A stretch of 64,000 nucleotides of DNA from Halapricum hydrolyticum (GCF_025517535.1 NZ_JAOPKC010000001.1:496001-560000); one strand, 5' to 3'. Counted from the first letter of the stretch, positions 34,041 to 42,874 are shown. Notes: a model not told the origin generated them from the sequence alone. Made by a program: numbers and translations.

Positions 34041-34500
34041 CGGCCCGCTCGCAGGTGAGATAGACGTCAAGTTCAGCGCTGGTCAGCGCGTGGAAGTCGG
34101 TGCGTCCGTCCAGTTCCAGCCACGCGGGGGGTTGCTCGTACTCGCGCCCGGTGTCCAGGTGCGAGACGACGATCTCGCCGGTCGACCAGCGCCACCAGAG
34201 GCTCGCGACGTGGGCGCACCAGCCGTCGTGATACTGATAGCCGGCACAGTCGCACTCGGCGACGACAGTCTCGCCCTCGATCGCGAACGTCACTCTGTGG
34301 GTGTTCTGTGAGTCGCTGAGAACGACAAGACGCTCGGCCCGGTTAGATCGGGCCGCCCTGGTCGGACGTCGCCTGTGCGCGCCGCCACGCTGTCGAGAGC
34401 GTCCAGTCTTCGGGCGGCGACAGTGTCGACGGGCCGCCGATCTGGTCGGCGACGTCGTCGATCGGCTGCCAGCTGCGGCTGCGGAGACTCAAGGCCGACA
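33970..34500 (-). pseudogene. SWIM zinc-finger protein, frameshifted and cut at its 3' end
   Basis: Minus-strand sequence WQPIDDVADQIGGPSTLSPP, EDWTLSTAWRRAQA shifts frame near 34360 into RAARSNRAERLVVLSDSQNT and then AECDCAGYQYHDGWCAHVASLW, the SWIM motif C-x-C...C-x-H complete. It continues DTGREYEQPPAWLEL and LTSAELDVYLTCERADVG, where the normal tail is lost at the junction with the viral fragment. A separate Cys-rich start (MCDFCGGYITENQQRC, ATG at 34568) lies just upstream and may be a fused or independent zinc ribbon. Confidence 0.55.
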
Positions 34501-34618
34501 CACCCCTGGTCGAGTGCAGGGCAGCGCTGCTGGTTTTCGGTAATATAACCCCCGCAAAAGTCGCACATTCGCCGGCCAGAAGAACCGGCAGATGTTTCTG
34601 ATTTACTTTTATACAGCA

Positions 34619-34691
34619 TGGGGTCGCCCGGATTTGAACCGGGGGTACGGGCACCCAAGGCCCGAAGGTTACCAAGCTACCCCACGACCCC
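34619..34691 (-). tRNA. tRNA-Pro(TGG)
   Basis: Minus-strand GGGGTCG acceptor pairs with CGACCCC; discriminator A at 34619; T-loop GGTTCAAATCC; anticodon arm CGGGC-CTTGGGT-GCCCG gives anticodon TGG. CCA is not encoded. Its 3' end faces the integrated element and serves as the probable attachment site. Confidence 0.93.
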
Positions 34692-34877
34692 GTATCTCTC
34701 TGTAGTGTGGTGGGGTGGTAAAACGTTTCGTTGCCGTCTCACCGTGACCGTGGCCCGCCACTGAACGAAGAGCGCGACCCGACGAGACGACGCGTTGATA
34801 CGGATGGCGGGAGCCGCCTTGTGCGCGCCCGGAGATCGGCCCGAAAACACATATCTGTGCCCGGCCTCCGTTCGCGT

Positions 34878-35150
34878 ATGGTCACCCCGATCGAAGTCGG
34901 TCTGGTCCTTGTCCTCCTGGCATTGCTCGTCGGCGCCTACAAGATCGTCAAAGCGGTCAAACCGTTCGTCTGGAACGCCGTCGTCGGGCTGATCGTCTTC
35001 GTACTGGCGGATCTGCTGTTCGGCTTATCGGTCGCGATCACCCCGCTCACGCTCCTCGTCGTGGCGATCGCCGGCGTACCGGGCGCGTTGCTCGTGATCC
35101 TCCTGTCGTATCTGGAGGTGGCCTTCGTCGCCGGACTGTTCGTGTTCTAG
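34878..35150 (+). CDS. BofA-family small membrane protein
   Basis: 90 residues with three hydrophobic segments (about 5-25, 30-55, 58-88), e.g. AVKPFVWNAVVGLIVFVLAD and VAIAGVPGALLVILL. The F-x-NA-x-G-x-x-x-L pattern is that of pro-sigmaK processing inhibitor BofA-like proteins, widespread in archaea with unknown role. ATG at 34878. Its stop codon overlaps the convergent SLC13 gene's stop by four bases. Confidence 0.75.
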   Translation: MVTPIEVGLVLVLLALLVGAYKIVKAVKPFVWNAVVGLIVFVLADLLFGLSVAITPLTLLVVAIAGVPGALLVILLSYLEVAFVAGLFVF

Positions 35151-37045
35151 AGGCCCCAGATAGCTGCGATCCCGATCGTCGTGACGACCGCGAGCAGGGC
35201 CTGTAGCGGCCCGCCGACACGCACGTAATCGGTGAACCGATAGCCACCTGGCCCGTAGACGAAGAGGTTCGTCTGATAACCCACGGGCGTCATGAAGGCC
35301 GTCGAGGCCGCGAAGGTCACCGACAGCACGAACGCGAAGGGGTTGACGCCCAGCTGTGTCGCTGCTTCGACGGCGACCGGGATCATCAACACGACGGAGG
35401 CGTTGTTCGAGATGACGTTCGTCAAAAGCGCAGTGACGACGTACATGAGCCCGAGGACGGCGATCGGCGGGAGCGACGGTGCGACGGCCACGATACCGTC
35501 GGCGATCAGTGCCGCACCGCCCGTCACCTCGAGTGCGACCCCGAGCGGGATCACGCCGGCCAGCAAAATGATGACGTCCCACTGCACGGCGTCGTAGATC
35601 TCGGTCGGCTTGAGACAGCCGGTCAGCACCATCCCGAGCGAGCCGGTCAGCGCTGCCGTCGCGATGTCGATCGGCGTGAGTGCGGCCAGCCCGACGACCC
35701 CGGCGACGATGCCGACGGCGACCGGGATCTTCGATTCCCGGTAGTCCGGGCGCGTGACCTCCTGGGCGACGATGAAGTTGCGATTGTTGTTCAGCCGGTC
35801 GATGCTGTCCGACGTCGCCTGGACCAGCAGCGTGTCTCCGACCCGCAGTTGCGCTCTGTCCATACGCTTGCGGATCAGCGACTCACCGCGGCGCAACGCC
35901 AGCACTGTCGCGTCGTAGCGCTGGCGGAAGTTCGAACTCGCGAGGGTTTCGCCCACCAGCGACGAGCCCGGGGCGATAACGATTTCCACGAGGTTCTGAC
36001 CGCTCTCTGCGGTCTCGAGTTCCGCCTCCGTGACTTCGACTTCCGGGAGCAGGTCGAGACCGTCGACGTCCATCAGTTCGACGAGCGTGTCCCGATCGGT
36101 TCGTACGGCGAAGACGTCGCCAGACTGGATGACTTTCGGGCCGAGGGGTTCGAGGAACGCGGCGTCGCCGCGGATCAGTTGCACGATGTCGACGTCGAAA
36201 TCGGTGTCTTGCAACGCCGATTGGACAGTCTGGCCGACGATCGGGGAGTCCTCGCGGACGACGACTTCGGTCAGGTAGTCGGCCATTTCGAACTCTTCGG
36301 TGAGGTCCTCGGCGGGCTTGATCCGCTCCGGCGTGAGCAACCGCCCGACTGTCATGAGATAGATGATCCCCACGGTCATGACGATAAGTCCCAGACTTGT
36401 GAACTCGAACATCGAGAACTCGTGGAGGGCGGCGATCCCGAGCTCGCGGCCGAGACGGCCCGTGATCTCGCTGGCGAGGATGTTCGTGGAGGTGCCGATC
36501 AGCGTCAGCGTCCCGCCGAACATCGAGGCAAAGGACAGCGGCATCAACAGCTTCGACGGCGATGTCTTGCCCTTCTGTGCGAGATCGATGACCATCGGCA
36601 GCAGAATCGCGACAGCGGCCGTGTTGTTGATGAACCCCGAAATCGGGCTGACGAGGCCGATCGTCGCCCCGAGTTGTCTGGTCTCGTCGTCGCGAGTGTA
36701 GGCCGCGATCTTCGAGCCGAGGATCTGGATGACGCCGGTCCGGCGGACGCCCGCGCTGAGGATGAACATCGCCAGCACCGTGATCGTCGCCGTGCTCGCG
36801 AACCCGGACAGCCCCCGCGAGACGGGCGCGACGTCACTCGCCGGATCGACCAGCACGTACACTGGTCCGCTCAGCAGCCCCCACGTGGTCAGTTGCTCGG
36901 TGACTGGCTGTACCAGCAGAAGCGCCACCAGGATCCCGAGAGCTGTGATGTCGACCGGGACGAACTCCGTCGCGAACAGCACCAGCGCTGCCAGGATGAT
37001 CGCGAAGACGACGACCGCGCCGGCCGAGAGCCCGAACAGTGCCAC
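35147..37045 (-). CDS. SLC13-family permease with two TrkA-C domains
   Basis: 632 residues, about twelve membrane helices. Repeated re-entrant loop motifs: SGFINNTAAVAILLP in the first half and LLTNVISNNASVVLMIP in the second, as in DASS/SLC13 anion-sodium symporters. Between them (residues ~255-430) lie two TrkA-C/RCK-C domains (VVVREDSPIVGQTVQ; VIAPGSSLVGETLAS), which may bind a nucleotide or other ligand. Probable sulfate or dicarboxylate transporter. Monocistronic. Confidence 0.85.
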   Translation of the reverse strand: MALFGLSAGAVVVFAIILAALVLFATEFVPVDITALGILVALLLVQPVTEQLTTWGLLSGPVYVLVDPASDVAPVSRGLSGFASTATITVLAMFILSAGVRRTGVIQILGSKIAAYTRDDETRQLGATIGLVSPISGFINNTAAVAILLPMVIDLAQKGKTSPSKLLMPLSFASMFGGTLTLIGTSTNILASEITGRLGRELGIAALHEFSMFEFTSLGLIVMTVGIIYLMTVGRLLTPERIKPAEDLTEEFEMADYLTEVVVREDSPIVGQTVQSALQDTDFDVDIVQLIRGDAAFLEPLGPKVIQSGDVFAVRTDRDTLVELMDVDGLDLLPEVEVTEAELETAESGQNLVEIVIAPGSSLVGETLASSNFRQRYDATVLALRRGESLIRKRMDRAQLRVGDTLLVQATSDSIDRLNNNRNFIVAQEVTRPDYRESKIPVAVGIVAGVVGLAALTPIDIATAALTGSLGMVLTGCLKPTEIYDAVQWDVIILLAGVIPLGVALEVTGGAALIADGIVAVAPSLPPIAVLGLMYVVTALLTNVISNNASVVLMIPVAVEAATQLGVNPFAFVLSVTFAASTAFMTPVGYQTNLFVYGPGGYRFTDYVRVGGPLQALLAVVTTIGIAAIWGL

Positions 37046-37142
37046 GCCAGGAGTGTGTGGGGCTTCGTTGAATTACTTTTCGAGAACGCCATTCGGTATC
37101 GCCGACGCCGTGCTGTTCGATTGTGCTCCGTAGAAGTTCGAG

Positions 37143-37213
37143 TGGGACCGCCGTGATTCGAACACGGGTCCGACGCACCCCATGCGCCGAGGATACCGCT
37201 ACCCTACGGTCCC
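37143..37213 (-). tRNA. tRNA-Pro(GGG)
   Basis: Minus-strand acceptor GGGACCG pairs with CGGTCCC; discriminator A; T-arm CCGTG-TTCGAAT-CACGG; anticodon arm GGCGC-ATGGGGT-GCGTC gives anticodon GGG. CCA not encoded. The second tRNA-Pro within 2.5 kb, with a different anticodon. Confidence 0.92.
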
Positions 37214-37278
37214 GCACGTGGATCGAGTACGGTGTCGTAATTAAGGGTGTCGTTTCGGCCGACGTGTGGGCCCCGATC

Positions 37279-38148
37279 TCAGACCAGGACCCGCTCCAGA
37301 TCGACGACGAGCCCCGAGTCGGCGTCGGGATCGCCCACGAGCCGTCCGAGGCACACGGCCGCTCCATCGGGCGTATAGCAGGCGACCAGCTGTCCGTCGG
37401 GGTCGTGTGGGCAGTCGACCACGCCGGGGGCGTACACGGGGGCTCCGGTCGCGACGCTCTCGGCGGTGCTCGGCGCGATCGTGACCCCGAGGATGTCTGC
37501 GAGCGCCCGTTCCGCTGGGTCGACGAGTTCTCGAAGGGGGGCCGGATCGCCGTCCTCGCGCCACCAGGCCAGCGCGTCGGCCAGATCGTGCATCGTCACC
37601 AGCGAGCAATCGTCGAACGATCCAGTCGCGGTGCGACGCAGATCCCCCATGTGCGCGCCGGTGCCCAGCGCCAGCCCGATATCGTGACACAGCTTCCGGA
37701 TATACGTGCCGCTCTCACAGCGCACCCGGAGCAGGGCCTGTCGATCCCGGACTTCGAGGACGTCCAGGTCGTAGATCTCGCGGACGCGCAGCCGCCGGAC
37801 GACCGCGCTCTTTCGCGGGGGCTTCTGGTAGATCGGCCCCTCGAATTCGTCGACGACGTCACGCAGGTCCGCCGGCGGGTCGGCGTGCAACTCCAGAACT
37901 GCAACGTACTCCTTTATTGTGTCGTCGAAAACCTGGGCCATCCGGGTCGCGTCGCCGAGCAAGACCGGCAGACTGCCCGTGACCTTCGGATCGAGCGTGC
38001 CGGCGTGGGCCGCCCGGTCGAGATCGGCCATGTCTCGAAGCCAGGCGACGACCTGGTGGGCGGAGGGGCCGGGCGGCTTGTCGAGGTTGACGACGCCGAA
38101 CTCGAGTAGTTCGGCCGGCGAGCGCTCGGACGGTGGGCCACGAGTCAT
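37279..38148 (-). CDS. tRNA/rRNA pseudouridine synthase (Cbf5/TruB family)
   Basis: 289 residues. Catalytic Asp in HAGTLDPKVTGSLPV (motif II), KEYVAVLELH, then RDRQALLRVRCESGTYIRKL and a C-terminal PUA-like domain (VATGAPVYAPGV...). Archaeal members act with box H/ACA guide RNAs (Cbf5) and also make tRNA psi55. ATG at 38148 (MTRGPPSERS) is one base beyond the cmk stop, so they are in an operon. Confidence 0.9.
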   Translation of the reverse strand: MTRGPPSERSPAELLEFGVVNLDKPPGPSAHQVVAWLRDMADLDRAAHAGTLDPKVTGSLPVLLGDATRMAQVFDDTIKEYVAVLELHADPPADLRDVVDEFEGPIYQKPPRKSAVVRRLRVREIYDLDVLEVRDRQALLRVRCESGTYIRKLCHDIGLALGTGAHMGDLRRTATGSFDDCSLVTMHDLADALAWWREDGDPAPLRELVDPAERALADILGVTIAPSTAESVATGAPVYAPGVVDCPHDPDGQLVACYTPDGAAVCLGRLVGDPDADSGLVVDLERVLV

Positions 38149-38149
38149 C

Positions 38150-38728
38150 TCAGAGATCGTAGTTGACGTCGGTGATCGGCGTCTTGCCCTCGTCACCGGT
38201 CTCCTTGTAGGACTGGACGGCGTGTAGCGTCAGGCTGAGCACGCCCTGCGGGCCCCAGCGTGCGGTGTTGATCGACAGGTCGTAGATCGACAGGTCGTCG
38301 AAGTCGATGTTGTAGTACTCCTTGTACCGGTGGGCCTCACTCTCGCCCCGCTCGAGAGTTTCCTCACGGGCCTGCTCGAAGGGTTTGTTCTCCCGCTGAG
38401 AGATCCGTTCGGCCCGGACTTCAAGGGGTGCGGACAGCCAGATCTTCAGGTCGGCGTAATCGCCGGCCATCCAGCCCGCGAGCCGCGATTCGAGAACCAC
38501 TTCGTCACGCTCGCGAGCGATATCCCGGAGCCGCCGGTCCAGGTCGCGGTCGATGTCCTCGTCCTCTTCAGCCTGCTTGTTCAGTTCCAGGGGCGTCATG
38601 CCCCGCTCCTCGGCGAGATCGCGGAAGATGTCGCCACCGGAGACGTGTTCGTAGTCCAGTGCGTCGGCGAGACTCTCGGCAAGCGTACTCTTGCCGCTCC
38701 CGGCCGGTCCGGAGACGGTGATCAACAT
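38150..38728 (-). CDS. cmk: Cytidylate kinase, archaeal type
   Basis: 192 residues. Walker A GPAGSGKST at residues 7-15, SGGDIFRDLAEERG as NMP-binding part, VLESRLAGWMAG, and an Arg-rich lid (DRDLDRRLRDIARERDE). Phosphorylates CMP/dCMP to the diphosphate. Between DUF106 and truB, the usual archaeal order. ATG at 38728 is the first Met before the P-loop. Confidence 0.9.
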   Translation of the reverse strand: MLITVSGPAGSGKSTLAESLADALDYEHVSGGDIFRDLAEERGMTPLELNKQAEEDEDIDRDLDRRLRDIARERDEVVLESRLAGWMAGDYADLKIWLSAPLEVRAERISQRENKPFEQAREETLERGESEAHRYKEYYNIDFDDLSIYDLSINTARWGPQGVLSLTLHAVQSYKETGDEGKTPITDVNYDL

Positions 38729-38801
38729 ATCCCTACTCGGAGAGTGTGATTCAAAGAGATTGCGTCTCGGCGACGACACGAGGGGCAGATCACCGACGGC
38801 C

Positions 38802-39686
38802 TCAGGTCGGCGAGGTCTGGATGTTCAGCGACTTGCGCAAGAACTGCGAGAGACTCATCGAACACAGGATGTACCAGAAGATCCATGCCTGCATTGGCCC
38901 GATGATACCGGCCTGCCAGCTACTCACCTCGCCGATCAACGGCATGACGATCACTGTCGCACTCCCGCTGCCGATACCGACGCCGAGCACCTGCCAGTAG
39001 ACCCACAGGAACACCGGAATGGTAAACAGCATGATCCAGGGCATCGACCGGAACTGCTGTTTCATCATGCCGAACTGGTCGCTCATCATGTCCATCTGCT
39101 CCTGGCGGATCTCTTCGAGTGCCTCTTCGTCGTCCTGTTCCTTCGCGCGCTCTTCACGCTCGCGGAGTTCCTTCTGTTTCTCCTGGTAGTCGCTCATCCC
39201 TTCGAGGTTCGTCAGCCGATCCTGCAGCAGTGTCGACCAGAGACCGGTGAGGACGGCGAGTACCAGGATCACGAGATAAAACGGGAGCACTGCATCGAGC
39301 GGGCCGATGACCAGATCGAGGACAGCCCCGATCTGGTCACGGATCGACGGGTTCCAGTAGCCGACGAAAAACGCCAGCGATCCGACCAGCGCGATCTTGT
39401 CCCAGCTCGACCAGCCTCCGTCGCTCTCTTCGTCGTCCGGTTCGGCGTCTTCGAGTGCGTCTCTGACGCCGTCTGGGTCGTCGATGACGAACCCGTCGCC
39501 GTCGGCGTCGATGAGGATGCCCTTCTCGATGAGACGGCCCCACTGGCCGCTCGTGAGGTCGTCGCTGACATCGCCCCACTTGACGACGCCCTTGTCCTCG
39601 GCCGTTTCGAGGACGGTCTCGATGGACGACTCCATGCTGGTGTCCTCCGCGACCAGGGATTCTACCTTCTGTGCCGTTCGTGCCAT
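38802..39686 (-). CDS. DUF106 membrane protein (Oxa1/YidC superfamily insertase-like)
   Basis: 294 residues. An acidic N-terminal ~90 residues (winged-helix-like, KWGDVSDDLTSGQWGRLIEKG) precede three membrane helices (~95-112, 125-150, 220-245 and a last one near 265-285). A long charged coiled coil sits in the cytoplasm (REREERAKEQDDEEAL, EEIRQEQMDMMSDQ). Archaeal DUF106 proteins relate to YidC/EMC3 and are thought to insert membrane proteins. The N-terminal extension is haloarchaeal. Confidence 0.85.
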   Translation of the reverse strand: MARTAQKVESLVAEDTSMESSIETVLETAEDKGVVKWGDVSDDLTSGQWGRLIEKGILIDADGDGFVIDDPDGVRDALEDAEPDDEESDGGWSSWDKIALVGSLAFFVGYWNPSIRDQIGAVLDLVIGPLDAVLPFYLVILVLAVLTGLWSTLLQDRLTNLEGMSDYQEKQKELREREERAKEQDDEEALEEIRQEQMDMMSDQFGMMKQQFRSMPWIMLFTIPVFLWVYWQVLGVGIGSGSATVIVMPLIGEVSSWQAGIIGPMQAWIFWYILCSMSLSQFLRKSLNIQTSPT

Positions 39687-39714
39687 TGGTGACTCTCTAA
39701 TGTTCCAGTCTAAA

Positions 39715-40362
39715 TCAGGCTTTGCGTTCGATGGCGGTCTCGACGTCCGTCCAGACCCCTTCGGGGGTCTGCTCGCCGTCGATCTCGACGAAGCCGTCGT
39801 GGTCACGGTAGTACTCGATCACGGGAGCTGTGTTCTCTTCGAAGACGTCGAGACGGTTGCGTACCGCCTCTTCGGTGTCGTCTTCGCGCTGGATCAACTC
39901 GCCGCCACATTCGTCGCAGACGCCGTCCTCTTCGGGCTGATTGAACTCGACGTGGTAGTTCTCGCCACAGTCGGCACAGACGCGCCGGCCCGTGAGCCGA
40001 TCGACGAGTTCTTCCTCACCGACCGACAGCGAGAGAACGACGTCCAGGTCGGTCATGTCCTCGAGCTCTTCGGCCTGTTCGAGATTGCGCGGGTAGCCGT
40101 CCAGCACGAACCCGTCGGCGGAGGTGAGCGCCTCCTCGACGATAGCGTTGACCACGGCGTCCGGGACCAGTTCGCCCTGATCCATGTACTCGCCGGGGGT
40201 GTCGTACTCCGTGTCCATGTCGGAGATGTCCATCTCCTTGTTCGATCGGAGCGCGTCCCCCGTCGTGACGTGTTCGACGTCGAATTCCTCGGCGATGTTA
40301 CTCGACTGTGTACCCTTGCCAGCGCCCGGTGGCCCGAGCAGCAGCACGCGTGGCTTGCTCAT
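39715..40362 (-). CDS. adk: Adenylate kinase with zinc-binding lid
   Basis: 215 residues. P-loop GPPGAGKGTQ at residues 10-19, TTGDALR, VLDGYPRNLEQAEEL, and a lid domain with two C-x2-C pairs (CADCGENYH, CDECGG) that bind zinc. Interconverts AMP, ADP and ATP. The long-type zinc lid is standard in haloarchaea. ATG at 40362. Divergent from hemE; their shared 138-base promoter region holds a 14-base direct repeat. Confidence 0.93.
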   Translation of the reverse strand: MSKPRVLLLGPPGAGKGTQSSNIAEEFDVEHVTTGDALRSNKEMDISDMDTEYDTPGEYMDQGELVPDAVVNAIVEEALTSADGFVLDGYPRNLEQAEELEDMTDLDVVLSLSVGEEELVDRLTGRRVCADCGENYHVEFNQPEEDGVCDECGGELIQREDDTEEAVRNRLDVFEENTAPVIEYYRDHDGFVEIDGEQTPEGVWTDVETAIERKA

Positions 40363-40404
40363 GGGCGTCGATTTCACGTCGGTAGTTAAAGGGTTGTCCA
40401 AACG

Positions 40405-40467
40405 CGTCCGTGGTCGGAGCCGTCCAGACACACCCACGAACGGGACGCGAGTACGTCCGTGGTCGGA
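40405..40467. repeat. 14-base direct repeat in the adk-hemE promoter region
   Basis: CGTCCGTGGTCGGA occurs at 40405-40418 and 40454-40467, exact, 49 bases apart. TCTTAATCGC (40470-40479) follows the second copy and is a good TATA for a leaderless hemE at 40501. Confidence 0.55.
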
Positions 40468-40500
40468 ACGTCTTAATCGCTCGCCGCCGAAAGCCGACCG

Positions 40501-41508
40501 ATGAGTGACCTCCTCGTCCGCGCTGCCCGCGGTGAGCGGACCGAACGGCCGCCCGTCTGGCTGATGCGCCAGGCCGGCCGACACATCCCCGAGTATCGCG
40601 AGATCCGCGAGGACTACTCGTTCGTCGAGGCCGTCACCGATCCCGCGGTCGCAGAACGAATTACGCTGCTGCCCTGGGAGCGATATCGCCCCGACGGGCT
40701 CGTGCTGTTCTCGGACATCCTGACGATCCTCGAACCGCTCGGATTCGAATACCATATCGAATCGGGCGTCGGACCGGTGATCGAGAACCCCGTCTCGGGA
40801 CCGGACGACGTCGATCGCTCCCGCGAACCGATTCCCGAGCGGCTGGATTACGTCGGCGAGCTGCTGGACCGGCTCGAGGACCGGGTCGGCGATCGGACCT
40901 CGCTGATTGGCTTCGCCGGTGGCCCGTTCACGCTGGCCTCCTACGCGATCGCCGGCGAGCCCACGCGCAACCATCTCCCGGCGCGCAAGTTCCGCCTCCA
41001 GCACCCTGAGGCGTTCGAGCGGCTGCTGGACCTGTTCACCGAGGCGGTCGCCGAGTTCCTGGCGTATCAGGTCGACCGCGGGGCGGACGTCGTGCAGGTG
41101 TTCGACACTTATGCCGGCGTCCTCCCGCCGGCCGACTACGAGCGTTACATCGTCCCCCGCCACCGGGAGATCGTCGCGGCCGTCGACGCGCCGACGATCC
41201 TGTTCGTCCGGAACATGAACGGACGACTCGGGCAACTGGCCGCGGCCGACCCCGACGTGGTCGGCCTCGACTGGACGGTCGAGATGGGAGCGGCCCGCGA
41301 CCAGCTCGGCGATCTGGGTGTGCAGGGGAACCTCGATCCGTCCGTGCTGTTCGCCGATCGGGCGACGATACGGGAGCGCACGCGGGAGATCATCGAGGCG
41401 GCCGGCCCACAGGGTCACGTGCTGAACCTCGGCCACGGCGTCGATCGAGAGACGCCCGTCGACAGTGTCCGGACGTTCGTTGAGACAGCGAAGAACGTCC
41501 GATGGTGA
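40501..41508 (+). CDS. hemE: Uroporphyrinogen decarboxylase
   Basis: 335 residues. Substrate-binding RPPVWLMRQAGRHIPEYR at residues 18-35 with catalytic Arg, VLFSDILTI with the essential Asp, FAGGPFTLASY, and GLDWTVEMG. Removes four carboxyls from uroporphyrinogen III to coproporphyrinogen III. Convergent with ferrochelatase hemH. The final codons (VETAKN-V-RW-stop) are duplicated 159 bases downstream. Confidence 0.93.
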   Translation: MSDLLVRAARGERTERPPVWLMRQAGRHIPEYREIREDYSFVEAVTDPAVAERITLLPWERYRPDGLVLFSDILTILEPLGFEYHIESGVGPVIENPVSGPDDVDRSREPIPERLDYVGELLDRLEDRVGDRTSLIGFAGGPFTLASYAIAGEPTRNHLPARKFRLQHPEAFERLLDLFTEAVAEFLAYQVDRGADVVQVFDTYAGVLPPADYERYIVPRHREIVAAVDAPTILFVRNMNGRLGQLAAADPDVVGLDWTVEMGAARDQLGDLGVQGNLDPSVLFADRATIRERTREIIEAAGPQGHVLNLGHGVDRETPVDSVRTFVETAKNVRW

Positions 41509-41803
41509 CCAGCATACGCCGCCGGAGGCGGCGTTTCACTGCGGCCGACTGAAAGGAGGCCGCAGGTAGTTTTTCCCCACGTTTTGCAAGGAGTGGTAGC
41601 CGAGCGAAGCGAGGCTACCTGACGCAGTAAAAAGTGGCGTCGAGACAGCGAAGAACTTCCGGTGGTAACTTGCATACGCCGCCGGAGGCGGCGTTTCACT
41701 CGACCGAACACAGTGAGGTCGAGGTGGTTTTTCCCCACGTTTTTGCGAGGAGTGGTTCCCGCAGGGCCGAAGGCCCGAGGAAACCCGACGAAGTAAAAAG
41801 TGG
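41481..41803. repeat. Two tandem ~160-base hairpin-rich units between hemE and hemH
   Basis: Unit 1 41481-41638, unit 2 41641-41803. Both start with the hemE tail (GAGACAGCGAAGAAC...TGG-stop), share hairpin CGCCGCC-GGA-GGCGGCG and the T-rich TTTTTCCCCACGTTTT. The two other stems differ in sequence yet stay paired: GCGGCC/GGCCGC (41541-41563) against CTCGACC/GGTCGAG (41699-41723), and GTAGCC/GGCTAC (41596-41618) against GGGCC/GGCCC (41763-41775). They probably terminate both convergent transcripts. Confidence 0.75.
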
Positions 41804-41806
41804 TTG

Positions 41807-42874
41807 TCAGTCCCAGTCCGGATCGGGCGCGTTCAGGCACATCGTGCCCGGCTTGTCCCGGCAGTGGCACTGCCGGAACTGGAAGTAGCCGGGGTCGAAG
41901 TCGGCGAGGAACGGCTCGGACAGGTCCGCCAGCACCGACGGGAACCGGTCGTCGTCGTGGGGGATCGGGACCCGGTAGAACTCCAGCCCGACTTCTTCGG
42001 CCTCTTCGCGGAGTTCGATGTCGAGTTCCGAGAGCGTCTCGCTCTGCTCGTGCATGAAACTGACCGGCTCGACGACGACCCGCTCGGCGTCGAGACTCTC
42101 GATGGCCGCCTCGACGTCGGGTTCGGTCCAGGCGACCTCGCTTCGGTTGTCGTGGTTCTGGAAGCCCAGTTCGTACTCGTCTATCCCCAGCATCGCAGCC
42201 ATTCCGGCACACCACTCGTCGACGTACCGGTCGTAGCGGCTCCCCTCGTTCAGGTAATACCGGGGCGTCCCGTGGGCCGAGAAAAACAGGACGGCGTCCT
42301 CGTCGTGCAGGTCGACCCCTTCGCCGTCGGCGTACTCGCGGATGTTCTCGGCGCGCAGCCGGTTGTAGGTCGGGTGGCGGTGCCAGCCGCTGACCTCGTG
42401 CAACTCGCCGTCGAACCCGGCTTCCTCAAGGCCGTCGGCGAGATGATCCAGCGAGAGGTTCGTCGTCGAGGGGCCACAGAGGGGATAGATCGGCAGGCCG
42501 AGCACCTCGTCGTGGCCGTCGGCGACGGCCTGCTCGGCGGCCTCGTGGGTGAACGGCTCGGTGTAGAGCATCCCGGTGTAGGTCGCGACGTCGTAGCCGC
42601 GGTTTCGGAGCTCGGTCTCCAGGGCGTCGGCCTGGGCGCCGGCCTGGTCGTTCAGCGGCGAGCCGCCGCCGATCTCCTCGTACTCCTCGATGAGCCCCGG
42701 CGCGCGACGCTCCGCGAGCTTGCTGGCGCGCTTGCGGGCGGCCCCGGGCGTCAGATCCGGCTCCTCCTCGATGTCCATGTTCGAGTAGAAGATGCGTTCG
42801 AGGTAGTCCTCGACGGCCTCGCGGTCGGCCGTCGGCGGTTCGCCGAAGTTCAGCAGGACGACGCCTGTCGACAT
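41807..42874 (-). CDS. hemH: Ferrochelatase with C-terminal cysteine cluster
   Basis: 355 residues. STGVVLLNFGEPPT at the start, VLFFSAHGTPRYYL with the catalytic His, and VEPVSFMHEQSETLSELD with the second conserved His/Glu set. Inserts iron into a porphyrin. The last 20 residues hold C-x-C-x7-C (QCHCRDKPGTMC), which with one internal Cys could ligate a [2Fe-2S] cluster as in animal and some actinobacterial ferrochelatases; this is inferred. In haloarchaea it could also act on coproporphyrin. Confidence 0.88.
   Translation of the reverse strand: MSTGVVLLNFGEPPTADREAVEDYLERIFYSNMDIEEEPDLTPGAARKRASKLAERRAPGLIEEYEEIGGGSPLNDQAGAQADALETELRNRGYDVATYTGMLYTEPFTHEAAEQAVADGHDEVLGLPIYPLCGPSTTNLSLDHLADGLEEAGFDGELHEVSGWHRHPTYNRLRAENIREYADGEGVDLHDEDAVLFFSAHGTPRYYLNEGSRYDRYVDEWCAGMAAMLGIDEYELGFQNHDNRSEVAWTEPDVEAAIESLDAERVVVEPVSFMHEQSETLSELDIELREEAEEVGLEFYRVPIPHDDDRFPSVLADLSEPFLADFDPGYFQFRQCHCRDKPGTMCLNAPDPDWD

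Noticed and set aside
34343..34675. A 110-codon minus-strand frame through the tRNA-Pro gene
   Set aside because: Its first part is antisense to tRNA; only the WQPIDDVADQ part is protein-like and belongs to the broken SWIM gene.
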